From positions 528,501-592,500 of the forward strand of contig JAJQXZ010000028.1 of the NCBI GenBank assembly GCA_021613375.1: 64,000 nucleotides of DNA, read 5' to 3'. Below the pieces are notes generated by a model. It was not told the origin of the DNA and made no database searches. It saw nothing but the letters and a program-made list of their open reading frames with translations. Position 1 is the first letter of the stretch. Each line of letters opens with the position of its first letter. Both the position numbers and the translations under genes were made by a program. The DNA is from Megaleporinus macrocephalus (Eukaryota > Chordata > Actinopteri > Characiformes > Anostomidae). This document shows positions 11,426-23,700 of the stretch, piece after piece.

Positions 11426-12180
11426 TAAAGTGCTTGGTGAGTGTAGTTTAGTAGTTTAAGTATATTTGTTAACTGCAAATCAGCCTTAATTGCTCAAGCT
11501 TGAATGCCTTGCTAGGGCATAGCCACAGATAGGGGGCAATAAAAGAGACTACTGTGCCTTATACTTATAATTTCTAAAACGAATGGGATCTTAGGGTGTA
11601 TATGTATAGTTGTTAATATGAATGCTTTAGTGTTGATTTCAAATCATTTTAAAGAATTATGCCTTATACCACCTTACTGTGAACGCTGCACAATACTGTA
11701 CCTCCACTAACACTGATATCGAGTAACCACGTCCTTCAAAATCAACGCAAAGCAACATGAAAAAAAACAAACAACACTCAGGCGCTCAGAACATGTCATA
11801 AGACCTGGGACAGACACCGTCCTGGAACTAAACACATAGTATAAAAACGAGTAGAATTTTATGATTGCACATTTTGCCTACGTAGTTTGTGCCACTGCCT
11901 TTTGAGCCTTAAGGAAAGAATGAGTCTACTGTATTACTACTGCAGACGCTGATACTCTCGCTTTGTCATGAACAGTTCAGTGCAAAAGTCAGAGACCACT
12001 CTTCATTTATTAGGTCTTTACTCAAAAAGTCATTTTCAGGTTATATATCTGAGTGAATTAGACTGAATCTCAATGCTGCGATTGTGAAAGATGCAACCAA
12101 CTTGTGAGACTGAACTTTGGAGATGTGTCTGCAGATCCAATAATGGGTTATTATGTTTAGTTGTTGAGGCTGTAATGCTC

Positions 12181-12434
12181 ATATCATTGCTGTCCAAAGA
12201 CAAGTATCCCCCAAAAAGGCAACTTTACAGGAAAGGACAAAAACCCGCTTTACTTTCAATGCAAGTCAATGGAACCAGAATTATTTCCAAGTAATTTTGG
12301 AGCATTTCTATTGGTCCATTCATCATAAAATTGTAAAACAGTGTAAAGAGGAGCTGCCGTGTTCAAATGAGGTAGAAAAATAAAAATCACCAAAAATGGA
12401 GATCTATATGTTTTTCTTTGGACAGCATTAATAT
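12181..12434. mobile_element. MITE family A copy
   Basis: Left end atatcattgctgtccaaaga, right end tttttctttggacagcatta; interior 'ggcaactttacaggaaagga', 'tcaatgcaagtcaatggaac' and 'ttctattggtccattcatca'. About 250 bp, close to full length for the family. Confidence 0.8.
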
Positions 12435-13144
12435 AGTAATATTATTCTTTATACTTTGTAGCTGGTTTGACTGCGATCACAGGTGCTCTCTGACTTTTGC
12501 CCAGTTCTGTACTCTGACTGATTAAGTTTTGCATAAGGAAGTTTCCCAGCATGTCCAGTTACATTGTTTGAGCAGCAGCGCGTGGCCTTTAGTAATGTCA
12601 ACATGGACGCCGTCCAGTGCTGGCAGATTTTATCGTTTTGATGATGTCCTGATGTGTTTCCTAAAGCAGGATTTCTCTGCAAGGATAACTTTAAACAGAA
12701 GAACGTCTAGTAGAAGCTCTTCTATTGTTCCCCAGACTGGACTTCCAGCTAAAGTTATCAAGCTGATGGAGAAACCCTGCCTGCCCGGGCTTAATACTGG
12801 TGAAAACAAGAATGCAGATGAGTGCTTCTGTATGTAAACGTGATATGCCTTACAAACAGTGCATCTGAATCTGAGAACATGTCCTATCGGCTTGCAGGAG
12901 GTAGTTTACTGCCAAATCTATACTATGACCAAAAAGACATAAAACAAAGACAATCATTCAAAGCTGGTTTACACTGGTGTCAATGGGTAACAGTACAGTG
13001 CTGTGCGAAAGTCAGAGACCACCCTTTTGTTTTATTTTCATTTAAAATGGGCAGCAAGTCTGAGCTATTAATAAATGATATTAGAAAGTTATATATTTAA
13101 GCTTTAATATTTAGTGGGATATGTAGTGATTTTTATAGTGTTTG

Positions 13145-13300
13145 TGAGAAGCAACGCTGCTCTCCCACCTGGGTCACCACCCTACACTATACCAATAAGA
13201 GTCCTTGGGTAAGACTCTTTACGCTACCTTCCCCTACATATGTACATTTAAACTGTCACTCTGGATGAGAGCATCTGCCCAATGCTATACATTTACATAT
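13145..13300 (+). mobile_element. SINE 3' fragment
   Basis: Carries 'ctcccacctgggtcaccacc', 'ctacactataccaataagag', one unrepeated version of the 37-bp segment and the tail 'actctggatgagagcatctg'. The order matches the SINE at 62003-62330, with the tRNA-like head missing. Confidence 0.65.
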
Positions 13301-13974
13301 CTAAACATAATAGTTTACTGTTTCTAGTGTGTCCAGACTTTACCTTTTGTTACACCTTCTATTTTTTGTGTTTTCCAAAGAAATCTGCAGGGATGTTGTT
13401 GCACCTCCAAAGTTCAGTCTAAGAAGTTGGTCGCATTTTCTGCTTTGCTAGAATTTTCTACTTTTTCCCAAGAATTTGCTGGAAGAAGTGAATTTTCAAC
13501 TATTTCCCAAAATGAAGATGTGTGCCAGGGTGAAACCAATGCTTAAAAAACCACATCAAGTCGCAGCTAGTGCTTGAGTAGTTAGCTATGATTATATTTC
13601 ACAGAGTAGAAGGATGGACAGAAGCACCTGTGGACTTTTTTTCAGGTCTCACAGGTGTGGTGGTCTTCCACAATTTCAATTTCTCTTTTTTTCAATCACT
13701 TTTTGAACTAAAGATTTCTTTGACCCCAGAAAACTGAGAACTTTCTGCCGATTAGGACCACAAATGAAACAGATGAAGGGTCTCTGGCGTATACACAGTA
13801 CTGTATGTGTGCTAATGAGTTTAGTGTCAAAGCTTTTTTTTTTTTAATAGTTATTCTCTTCATTTTGAGTGATTGAGTGAATAAGTAATGGAGCTGTTAT
13901 TATGAATCGGCTTTAGTTTTGCGGGAAATGCTCTGTGTGTATCTGGTTTCACCGTCAGGTTGTTCTCATATGGA

Positions 13975-13980
13975 AATAAA
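13975..13980 (+). terminator. Candidate polyadenylation signal AATAAA
   Basis: AATAAA in a non-repetitive context followed within 40 bases by a GT-containing stretch (gacgttgtgctcg). It would give tdrp a 3.6-kb 3' UTR; an alternative AATAAA is at 11538. Uncertain. Confidence 0.3.
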
Positions 13981-13995
13981 GAGTTCTTCTCCATC

Positions 13996-15230
13996 AAAGC
14001 CTTCTTTCCTCAGACGTTGTGCTCGATCCTTGATATTCTTTCTGGGTTTAGTATCTGCTTGGACTTGTAAAGTAATCATCTGAGGCAGATCCTATTACAG
14101 CTCAGCACCCACATCAACCAAAACTGTTTAACAGAACTCGAGTGAGCGATCTTTGCTGCCCTGAAATTTACAGCCACGGCTGAGGTCACTGTTTACTTAA
14201 GAGAGATGACGTACTTAAAGATATAAACAGGATTTTATCCACTTTCCTGAGAGTTTGTGCTCACGAATAGACCGATATTAGTCTTAATAGACATACAGCA
14301 AAAAGCAGGAGATCATAAAAATCATGTCTGGATGCATAACGTATAGTCTAATAGTTGTTATTAGACGTGCTGCTGTCTGTGTTGTGTCTGGAATCCACGC
14401 AGACAGGACAAACGTCTGAGACGTCCACTTAAACTTATCGTTCTTAAGGTTTTCACTAATCACACAGTAGTTTGTGACAAAATTTTGTATTGATCTGATA
14501 CAGAGTAAATGTAGGGCCAGTATCACCAATACTGATACCAATATTACCGATACTGATACCAATATTACCAATACTTTTATTAATAAATGCAGCTCATATA
14601 CTATTCATGTAGTGGAGAACAAATCATCATGATTTATTATTTTAATAATAATTATTATTATTATTATTAAAGTATGGTTTGTTTGTATTGTTGTTATTTT
14701 CATAAAACAAGCAGAGTCGAATCTCTTAGCAGCCTGCTGTCATCGCCCTCTTCTATTTCAGAAATATAAAAAGATGTGATTCAGATAGAGATCTGTAAAA
14801 ACTCATTGTCAGATGAATACTAATTCCAGCATCTGTAAACATATGAGCTGGACATTTGTGAAGCGTCTAAGGAGAAATAATCGTTAAACTATAGCTGTTG
14901 CTAGCATAATGCTGCTAAGCCAAAGGGAAAATGCTAACCCCCCTGTTGCTAAGCAGCACTCACAGCTCTGCGAAGTCTGCTTACAAACTTTGAAGGGGTC
15001 AAAAGTGTCCCTTTCACAGTTAACACAAGAGTTATTATATAAGTAAAGTTAGTTTTAACACTATATGAGGTACCAGGATACTCTGTGGCTCTCTGAAAGG
15101 ACTTTAGCCGGGGGTCTTGGGGTGTGTCCGAAATCGTCTACTTGCCTGCTACTTAGTAGTGAATTACTAAGATTTAATTCAGTAGGCGGGCACGCTAATA
15201 TATCCGACTACCTAGTAGGTATTGAGTAAT
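13996..15230. other. Intergenic, mostly unremarkable
   Basis: Between tdrp and fbxo25. A small set of 'accaatactgataccaatat' repeats at 14516-14575 and an ATT microsatellite at about 14640-14670. No exon-like or gene-like sequence seen. Confidence 0.5.
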
Positions 15231-15237
15231 ACCTATT

Positions 15238-15435
15238 ACCAGTCGTGTGACCAGAAGGTCGCCGGTTCGACCCCCAGGACCAGCAGGACACGACTGCTCC
15301 CCAGGCGCCGTGGATAGGGCTGACCACCGCTCCGGGCACGTGTGCTCACTGCCTCCTAGTGTGTATGTTCACTAGTGTGTGTTTCACTGCTCAGATGGGT
15401 TAAATGCAAACACATGTGACAGAGTAATTCAACTT
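15238..15435 (+). mobile_element. tRNA-derived SINE, type 1
   Basis: Contains a Pol III B-box-like GGTTCGACCCC in 'ggtcgccggttcgaccccca', then 'tgctccccaggcgccgtgga' and 'cactgcctcctagtgtgtat', ending 'cagatgggttaaatgcaaac'. A reverse copy is at 45198-45420. The 5' head is degraded. Confidence 0.7.
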
Positions 15436-15437
15436 TA

Positions 15438-15710
15438 ACTTAACGCAGTGGGTAGTGCTGTCGCCTCACAGCAAGAAGGCTCTGGGTTTGATTCCCTGCC
15501 TGTGTGGAGTTTACATGTTCTCTCCATGTCCGTGTGGGTTTCCTCAGAGTGCTCCAACTTCTGCTCATGGCCCATAGACGTGCAGTCAAGGTAAACTGGA
15601 GATGCTAAATTTTGAGTGTGTGTGTGTCTGCTCTGCGATGGCCTGGTAGCCTGTCCAGGGTGTCTCCTGCCTTCTGGTCAGTGTGGTTTAGAAGATTAGA
15701 AAACACTGAT
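15438..15710 (+). mobile_element. tRNA-derived SINE, type 2
   Basis: Head 'acgcagtgggtagtgctgtc' (A-box region) and B-box-like 'tgggtttgattccctgcctg', followed by the SINE body 'tgtggagtttacatgttctc' and 'catgtccgtgtgggtttcct', ending near 'gtgtctcctgccttctggtc'. It is directly adjacent to the type 1 SINE. Confidence 0.75.
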
Positions 15711-16385
15711 AACTGCAGCACTGTCAACAATGGAGGTCCCCAAGTTCATCTAGATCAAGGCATCACCCGTTTACATGTGTAAATTAGTATTTACATCATA
15801 AATACTTCAACTAACATTGGAATTATGGAGTAACTGAAGGGGGAGGTAGCCCCTCTGAACTTGATCAGTGAAACTGGCCCCAATAGGGAAGGAAAGTGGT
15901 CAGTTTGTCGCCTGTTGTTTGAGTTTTAAGTTGAGTTTAACAGTGAATTGAAGGTGCGATATGTCACATGTACAGTGTTGATTTATGTCTGATACTAAGT
16001 CAGTGCTGCAAATCATGAAGGAGCAGAAAGATGCAAAATTACAGTCTATTAAAAAGCCTTACAAGTCAAGGCTTACTGTATCTTCAGTTACACGGTCACG
16101 AAGTGAAACACACTTTCACAGAAGTTCCTGCTTTAAATGTTTAATCTAAAGTTTCTCTGTGGTGAAATGAATGGCAACCAGCAGATGGCGTAAATATGCA
16201 CTGCTTAAATAGATTGAAGAGGAACTTCACTGATTTGTATGTATCAAGTCAGGATTGTTCACAGTAAAGGTGATAGGAACCAGACATCTTAAAGCTATGT
16301 TATAGTAAGTTGATAAAATTGAAATAGTTCTGAATATACACTGTTAAATCCACTGTCCAGAGCTTTTCCAACATGTGTTGATTTA

Positions 16386-16667
16386 ATCACATCCATCCAT
16401 CATCTGCTTTATCCCGCTAGTTGGGGTCACTGGAGGCAATCCCAGCATCATCAGGCGAAGGTGGGGTACACGCCAGTCCATTGCATAGCCAACACACACT
16501 CCCTCACACCTACAGCCAATTTAGAGTGAGTGATCAACCTAACATGCATGTATTTGGACTGTGGGAGGAAACCAGAGTACCCGGAGGAACCCACTCAAGC
16601 ACGGGGAGAACATACACACTCTACACAGGACGGCCCGGACCGGGAATCCAGCTCGGGAATCAGAAAT
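16386..16667 (+). repeat. Interspersed fish retroposon fragment (family C)
   Basis: Begins 'catccatccatcatctgctt', runs through 'ggggtacacgccagtccatt' and the landmark 'ggactgtgggaggaaaccag' with 'gtacccggaggaacccactc', ending in 'gacggcccggaccgggaatc'. A truncated copy is at 30496-30610. The open frames here are incidental. Confidence 0.7.
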
Positions 16668-16767
16668 AAATCAATTTGATTTGAATGGAAACTGTATTTC
16701 ACAGATATATTCCAAGGAGCTCATGTTTCCTCCAAAGATTTAATCATAATTATACGTTTCCATGTTT

Positions 16768-16773
16768 TTTATT
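16768..16773 (-). terminator. fbxo25: Candidate fbxo25 polyadenylation signal
   Basis: TTTATT on the + strand is AATAAA on the gene strand, 918 bases downstream of the fbxo25 stop. Sequence between 16775 and 17690 looks single-copy and non-coding, consistent with a 3' UTR of about 0.9 kb. Not provable by eye. Confidence 0.4.
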
Positions 16774-16774
16774 A

Positions 16775-17690
16775 AATCTCCAGCAGTACCATCAAGGTCC
16801 ACACATTTCCTGGGCCAACTGTTGTCTGTCTATTACAAGTACATTCCCAGAATAATAAAGGAATATTACAAAGTCAAGAGAAAGGATATAAAATACATTT
16901 GTTTCATAAATAGCAACGCTTACATTATTTTTTCCACGACTCGATTTTGAGAAAAGTGTATCGTAAAAAGTCACTGATATTTCTTTTTTTTTTTTTTTGT
17001 ACGACAAATAACGCAATGCAAATGTACACTTTAGTGTCAATACATCAGATATAAGCACAGCACGAGGAAATAACAAGGATAAACCGACGTAAACACGAAC
17101 TTACGGCTACTTCAAACGTGCAATCGGTTACTGCGAAAAAACGGAATGGACGGCTTCTTCTTCTTCTTCTTCCGTCTCCCAACGTACTTCAGTCTCTCCC
17201 TGGAGCATGCAGCAAAGCCTCGTCATATCTAGCCCCCACCCCCAAAAACCTATATCTACACCCTCTCTCCCATAGCACTGAACCAGCACTGAACATCATG
17301 TAGAGCTCACCGCCTCGAAAAAGAAATGACAACGTGACGGAACAAGTAAACACTAAAACCATGACATCTTTCTAATAAGCCCTTGAAGTTTGGGTGAAGG
17401 AGAAAAACACAACATAGAACATCAGTCATCTGAAAACGGCAAATGAGGAAATGTCAGGAGTGTCAGCTCCTTCTTCACACGTGCTGCACCCACAGTCAGG
17501 CAGTCCAGCTAATGAAGAAGAGGACATAGAGTGCTCTTCAGAGGAAAGAACGGGTCGGAAAGAAGGAATCAGAGTCAGGTCTGAGGTGTATTCAGCTAAT
17601 TCGGCAGAGTCAATGTTACTGGGGAACGGCTGGAGTGGAAGATTCGAAGCTAAGCAGGTGCCTGTGAAGTCTAGAAAACTGTCCAGAGCT
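16775..17690 (-). other. fbxo25: fbxo25 3' UTR (inferred)
   Basis: Non-repetitive sequence between the fbxo25 stop codon and the candidate AATAAA at 16768. It includes a poly-T run (poly-A on the gene strand) at about 16982-16998 and a short (CTT)n tract at 17156-17172. Open frames on either strand here show no conserved pattern. Confidence 0.45.
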
Positions 17691-17780
17691 TCAAAATTTG
17701 AACAGGTCGATGAAGTGCTGAGGAGAGACGGGCGTCAGGCAGCTGTCTGGGTCATTCGCTGTGCAGGGGTGTCCTGAATC
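17691..17780 (-). CDS. fbxo25: fbxo25 coding exon 9 (C-terminus)
   Basis: Acceptor ctctcttccag; 29 codons [14 protein letters not shown] through QHFIDLFKF and TGA at 17691-17693. Missed by frame prediction because a larger incidental frame covers it on the other strand. Confidence 0.96.
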   Translation of the reverse strand, partial: DSGHPCTANDPDSCLTPVSPQHFIDLFKF

Positions 17781-20700
17781 CTGGAAGAGAGAGCGAGAGC
17801 AGATGAAGAGTGAGAGAGTGTTTAGGTTTAAATATACAGTTACAGGTAATACATACATTAGACAAACTTAACCATCACAGATTAACCAAACGTAGGTCTT
17901 GGCATGCTGTAGAACTCTGAAGTTGCCAACGTGTGTGACTCTGGGTGATATTTCTTTATGGAAAAAATGAATGGTGGTCTCGAAAATGCCCCCTGACTGA
18001 ATCCAAACCTGGCACGGTGAGATGAACGTACACTTCTCTACTGAATGCCACAGGATTTTCTGAACGTCAATAATGAGTTAAAATATGATTATTGCTGCAT
18101 GCAGGGTATCACTGCTGCACATTCAGCTAAAATCATAAAGACAGTAAAATACCCCACACAAACCAGCAGGCCAAATTTGCTTTGGCAGTTTTAGCCAATA
18201 GCATTCATAGCTGGTTCTGTTCTATCACATCAGATGGGTTTATTAGTAGACTTACTTTAATGCAATGTCAACTGAATGTGCAGCATTTTTAGAGTGCATG
18301 TACACATAAACACAATTATATAACCTTATACAGCCTCATAGATTATACAATACATTGTATAGCCCATAGATTATATACATTTTATAGCTTTGTATATTAT
18401 ATAGTACATTAATTAGTTTTGTATATTATATAGTACATTATTTAGTTTGGTATATTATTTAGTACATTGTATAGCCTCAAATATTATATAGTACATTATA
18501 TAGCTTTGTATATTATATAGTACATTGTATAGCCTCAAATATTATATAGTACATTATATAGCTTTATATTTTATATAGCACATAATATAGTTTTGTATAT
18601 TATATAGTACATTATATAGCTTTATATATTATATAGAACATTATATAGTTTTGTATATTATATAGCTGTATATAATATATAGTACATTATATAGTTTTGT
18701 ATACCATACAGTACATTGTATAGCCTCAAATATTATATAGTACATTATATAACTTTGTATATTATATAGTACATTGTATAGCCTCAAATATTATATAGTA
18801 CATTATATAGCTTTATATTTTATATAGCACATAATATAGTTTTGTATATTATATAGTACATTATATAGCTTTATATATTATATAGAACATTATATAGCTT
18901 TATATATTATATAGAACATTATATAGCTTTATATATTATATAGAACATTATATAGTTTTATATATTATATAGAACATTATATAGTTTTGTATATTATATA
19001 GTACATTATATAGCTTGATATATTATATAGTACATTATATAGTTTTACATATTCTATAGTACATTGTATAGCTTTATATATTATATAGTACATTATATTG
19101 TACATTAGAAAGTCTCATAGATTATATAGTATATTATATAGCTTTATAGTATATAGTACATTATATCGTTTTGTATATTATATGGTACATTAGAAAGCCT
19201 CATAGATTATATCGTACATCACACAGCCTTGTAGATTATATAGTACATTGTATTGTACATTAGAAAGTCTCATAGATTATATAGTATATTATATAGCTTT
19301 ATAGTATATAGTACATTATATTGTTTTGTATATTATATGGTACATTAGAAAGCCTCATAGATTATATCGTACATCACACAGCCTTGTAGATTATATAGTA
19401 CATTGTATAGCCTCATATATTATATAGTACATTAGATAGCTTCATAAATTATATAGCACATATATAGCTTTATATAGCACATTGTATAGCCTCATAGATT
19501 AAATAGTTTATATCACTGCATAATACATTATATAGTTTTGCAGATTATTTAGTATATTACGTAGCCTTGTAAATCATAACATTATGTATCATTATAGATT
19601 ATACAGTACATTGGATGGTCACATAGAGTGTGAGATAAATTATATAGCATTGTAGCTTCAGTGTAAACACTACACACCAATCCTGTCCCGGCCGATTCAC
19701 TATATTTGGTAAGGGGGTAACGGGTGTAAATTTGTATTTTAGCCAAAACATCACTTATAGGACATCCTAAAGAAGTAGCATACACACAGAGTGAGACACA
19801 GCAAATATAGACAGTGAAATGAGCTTCAGTAAAGAAGAACAGGTAATATCAACGATGAAACACGTGCAGAAGAAGTAATCAGAGAAAGCTATCAGAGAAA
19901 GAATGAGAGGTGCTGAATGAAGAATATCAAATGGGAATTTAGAAAAGAGGCAAAGCAGGATAAAAAAGGAACAAAGTGATTTGAGGTGTACCTTAAAGAG
20001 CAAAGCCAGGTGTCTGTCCTTTAGGAGGGAAAGGGCCAGGATAGGAACAGCAAAGGTAGCCAGCAGAGCAAACAGGGCGAGAGGTAAAAGGTTATAGAGG
20101 GAAGCACTAAGGACACAGAGCAGAGCAGTGAAGTTGATATAATCTGAATCAAACATCTGAACGAGGGCTTCATAATATGGAGAGCATACCAAGCTGCAAA
20201 TATATTGCTATATATCATGATGGTGATATGGTTTGTGGTATAAGGCAGTGTTTTAATTGACACCATTAACAATTGATAAACTCTTAATTGACAATTAACA
20301 AAATACTTCCACCCTTCAAAGCCACATGAACCATATAGACAATATCAATATCAATTATCACTTTAATGTGAAAATGAACCTTTAATATAATTTTGAAGGC
20401 TGCTTCAGAGGTACATACACAACCCTGACAAGCCCAGCAATAAGGGGATCTAGCATGCTCTTTCTTGATTGGCTGCTTGTAATTTTTATTGGGCTGAGAG
20501 GATTTACTTCTCAAAGTGATGTGAACTATTTAAAATAGGAGTCCGTTCAGGAATTCGTATGTTTACCTTCCAGAAGAGGATGCTACAGTGCCGGCAGAAG
20601 TGGAGTGTGTCTCCGTACTGCTCCTTCTTTGGGTAATACTTCTGCAGCGTGAAGAACATCAGCTTCCAGTCCACATGGCCTTTCTCTGACAGAATCAAGT

Positions 20701-23700
20701 GACTGCAGAACTACACACACACACACACACAAACACAAGGCCTTCTGTCACAGTGGCACTCAGAAACAGACAGACCCCTCATTCTTATTCTGAAACTCAT
20801 TACACCGCTGGATCAGCTTACAGCATCTGAGCCTGGTGCACATGGCAGGAGAGCAGGCGTCGTATCCGCACAGGGACGGTGCGGCCTCGGGTTTTCACTC
20901 CCAACGAGCAGGAGCTGAGCTCACTCTCCTTGTTTAATTAGTCTGTCTCACCATTCAAACACCTGAACCATGTGCTTCTGCTTTGTTAGAATGTAAAACT
21001 GCAGCCACACTGGCTGTAGACGATAACACTGGGCGCCCCTGCTGTAGCACGTATCTACACTGCCCTCTTGTGGAGTTAGGAAATAACGCACTGCATCATG
21101 AACTCTCCAATTCTCTACGGTTTGATTGTTTAGTAAGGTTTAAAAGGAATTTTAGAATTAAAGTAATGCACACATGTACCTGGAGAAACATTTCTTACAG
21201 CAGTGAAATGCATTTTTTGGATTTTTATGTTTGGAATTAGCTCCATAATTTATGTTTGGCTACAAATAAGAAGTAATAACTAATTCAAGTAATAACTTTC
21301 TGTGATGTAGCTTTCAGAGGCACCATGTTCTTCAAATGCCTGGTTCCCATCACCACCACTGTGAACAATCTCCACAATAGAGCATGTCTCATTCAATTTG
21401 GTGCAGGTACCAGTTCAGAACATTGAGGGTCTGTCTCAAAACCTAGTGAGGGTCTACATAGACAGCATTTTATGTCACAGTACACGCTCCCAACATGTAG
21501 ACTGTCCCAATTCTTACATACCTTAAACATGCTGTCTACTGAGGAACCTTATTTAGACCTGATTTTAGGAAAGCATCGAACTCTTCCTCAGCCACTAAGA
21601 CAATCCCATGATGCAACACAGGCAGATCTACGAGCAGTGAAGTGGTTTTAAAATGTGAGTTATTTTGATTCTCTCTGGTGTTTTAATGTGTTTCTGGTCA
21701 TATAATCACACAAAACAGTATTTTATTATCAACTCTGTAACGAGTCCATCACCATTTAGCAGTTTTATACTTGAGACATTAGCATTTATGCTAGAGGATT
21801 TTTAAGCCTCCGGCTATTGTTTTGGATGCTGGCCGGTAGCTTAGCAACCAGCTAAACCAACTGTCGCATGCTGCAGTGGGGGGAACAAGCCGTGACACAG
21901 TCTCTCTCTAACTAGAGCGTCTCAGTAATCTGTTTTATGAGGGGAGATGAGGAGAGAACGCTGATACTTACACAGCTGATACCTAGACAGCCTACTTAGA
22001 CACTCACTAGGATTTGAGACAGACCCATAAGTCTCTCCCTGAGGTTGGCATGGCTGGGTTATAGTAGCACAGAACTCATCTACGACAACATTCTCATCTA
22101 AATGTTCCACATTACATCCTAATAATTGAAATCTTAATTGTAATATGCAGAAATTCTCATTATATTTATATAATAATATAATAACAACTGCTGTTTTATT
22201 AATACAGAATTAAACACAGTGCAGTCTGGGAAATACTGAAAAGAATCATTGTACTTATTCTGAGTAGCTCCTATTCTTCCACCATTTCAACTCATCAAGA
22301 TTTTTCTGAACCTACTGTAGACGTTATCAGTACTTAAAGTGAAATTGTACACATTTATGAAACTTAAGTCAGAGTGGTCTGACATGAAATGTGCTACGAC
22401 CTGGTCTAGGATCAGGCCGTAACAGAAACTGAGAGTGGGTTCTCTCCCCTGACCTATGCCAGACCAAACACCGGACACTGTCCAAACCAGGAAACTTTTA
22501 TTTTATTTTATAAAAGTTTATTGTCAAAAATGAGTGATGGATGGGACAATGGCTTCAGGGACGGGCAAACTCCAAAATCATAAACAAAAACACTAAAAAA
22601 GAAAACTAACTAAACCTAAAAACAAAGCAAACAAAATAAACCAAACTACCCCTACCTACCACTAACTACCCCTAACCCTAGTGCTGCTGTTGCTGGAGTG
22701 TTTAAACACTTCCTCAGTGTCACTGCTGGACTGAGAATCATCCACCAACCAAAACTATCCAGACAGCAGTGTCCTGTGGGCGGCGTCCTGTGTCCACTGA
22801 TGAAGGACTAGAGAAACACAAACTGTGCAGCAGCAGATGAGCTACTGTCTCTGACTTTACATCTACAAGGTGGACCAGCAAGTAGTAGGACAGTGTAATG
22901 TAATTACTGATCTCTCTCTCTCACCTGTTTCTCAGCAAAGTGAAACTGGCACAGCTTCTTCCACAGCTGCCGGTCCTCACTGAGCATGTGTAAAGTGGGC
23001 GTGGCCTGCCCCAGGTTGATGATGTCACAGGCATCGCTAAACTTGTACAGGATGTTGTTCTGCATGTGTAGAGGAAGGTCGCTCAGCGTCATGCCGCTGG
23101 AGATTTGCTGGAAATGGGATTTGGACATTCGTTGCATTAAAATAATGTTTCAAGTAGGACTGTCATGATTTCCTCACTGTTTTAACTTGTTTTTAAAACT
23201 CCTTAACTAAAATGAATGTTCTTAATGAATCTGCTTAGTGATCAGTTTGAGGTTTCAATGATAGATGTGGTATCAGCAGATCATCACAAAGCAGAGCAGT
23301 GTTCAGCAGTCTGAACATTCACCACAGGGGGGCGCTATTAGCACTGTTAGTACTCATATCTCTTCTGACTTACCCCTTAAAAGAGTGTTCAGACAGACTT
23401 TTTATTAACCCTTAGATAGGGCTGGGCAATAGGGTAAAAAAAATCTTATCACAATATTTTTTTTTCATAACAGTCAATATTGATATACATCACAATATAA
23501 AATGAAATAAAATGAAAACAATGATTTATCCGGATTTATCCGTGTATCTAAAGTTGTGGGAGTGTTTCACACAGAAACACAACAGTGTGGTGCTCTATCA
23601 GCTCTGCACAGTGGAGATGATCACAACAGTACAACTGCTATACACGAGACCTTGAAGCTCAAACATCCCATAGAGCTTCATCAACACAGCAGCAGGACAG

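Larger units (their letters stand above)
10352..13995 (+). other. tdrp: tdrp 3' UTR and 3' flank
   Basis: No further coding exon. The stretch to about 10870 looks single-copy and is probably 3' UTR. It is followed by a long inverted-repeat MITE (10875-11425) and a family-A MITE (12181-12434). AATAAA occurs at 11538 and at 13975; neither can be confirmed as the used polyadenylation site from sequence alone. Confidence 0.5.

Noticed and set aside
17451..17777. 108-codon + strand frame as a gene
   Set aside because: It overlaps the last exon of fbxo25 in antisense; the - strand encodes the conserved HFIDLFKF terminus with a proper acceptor.
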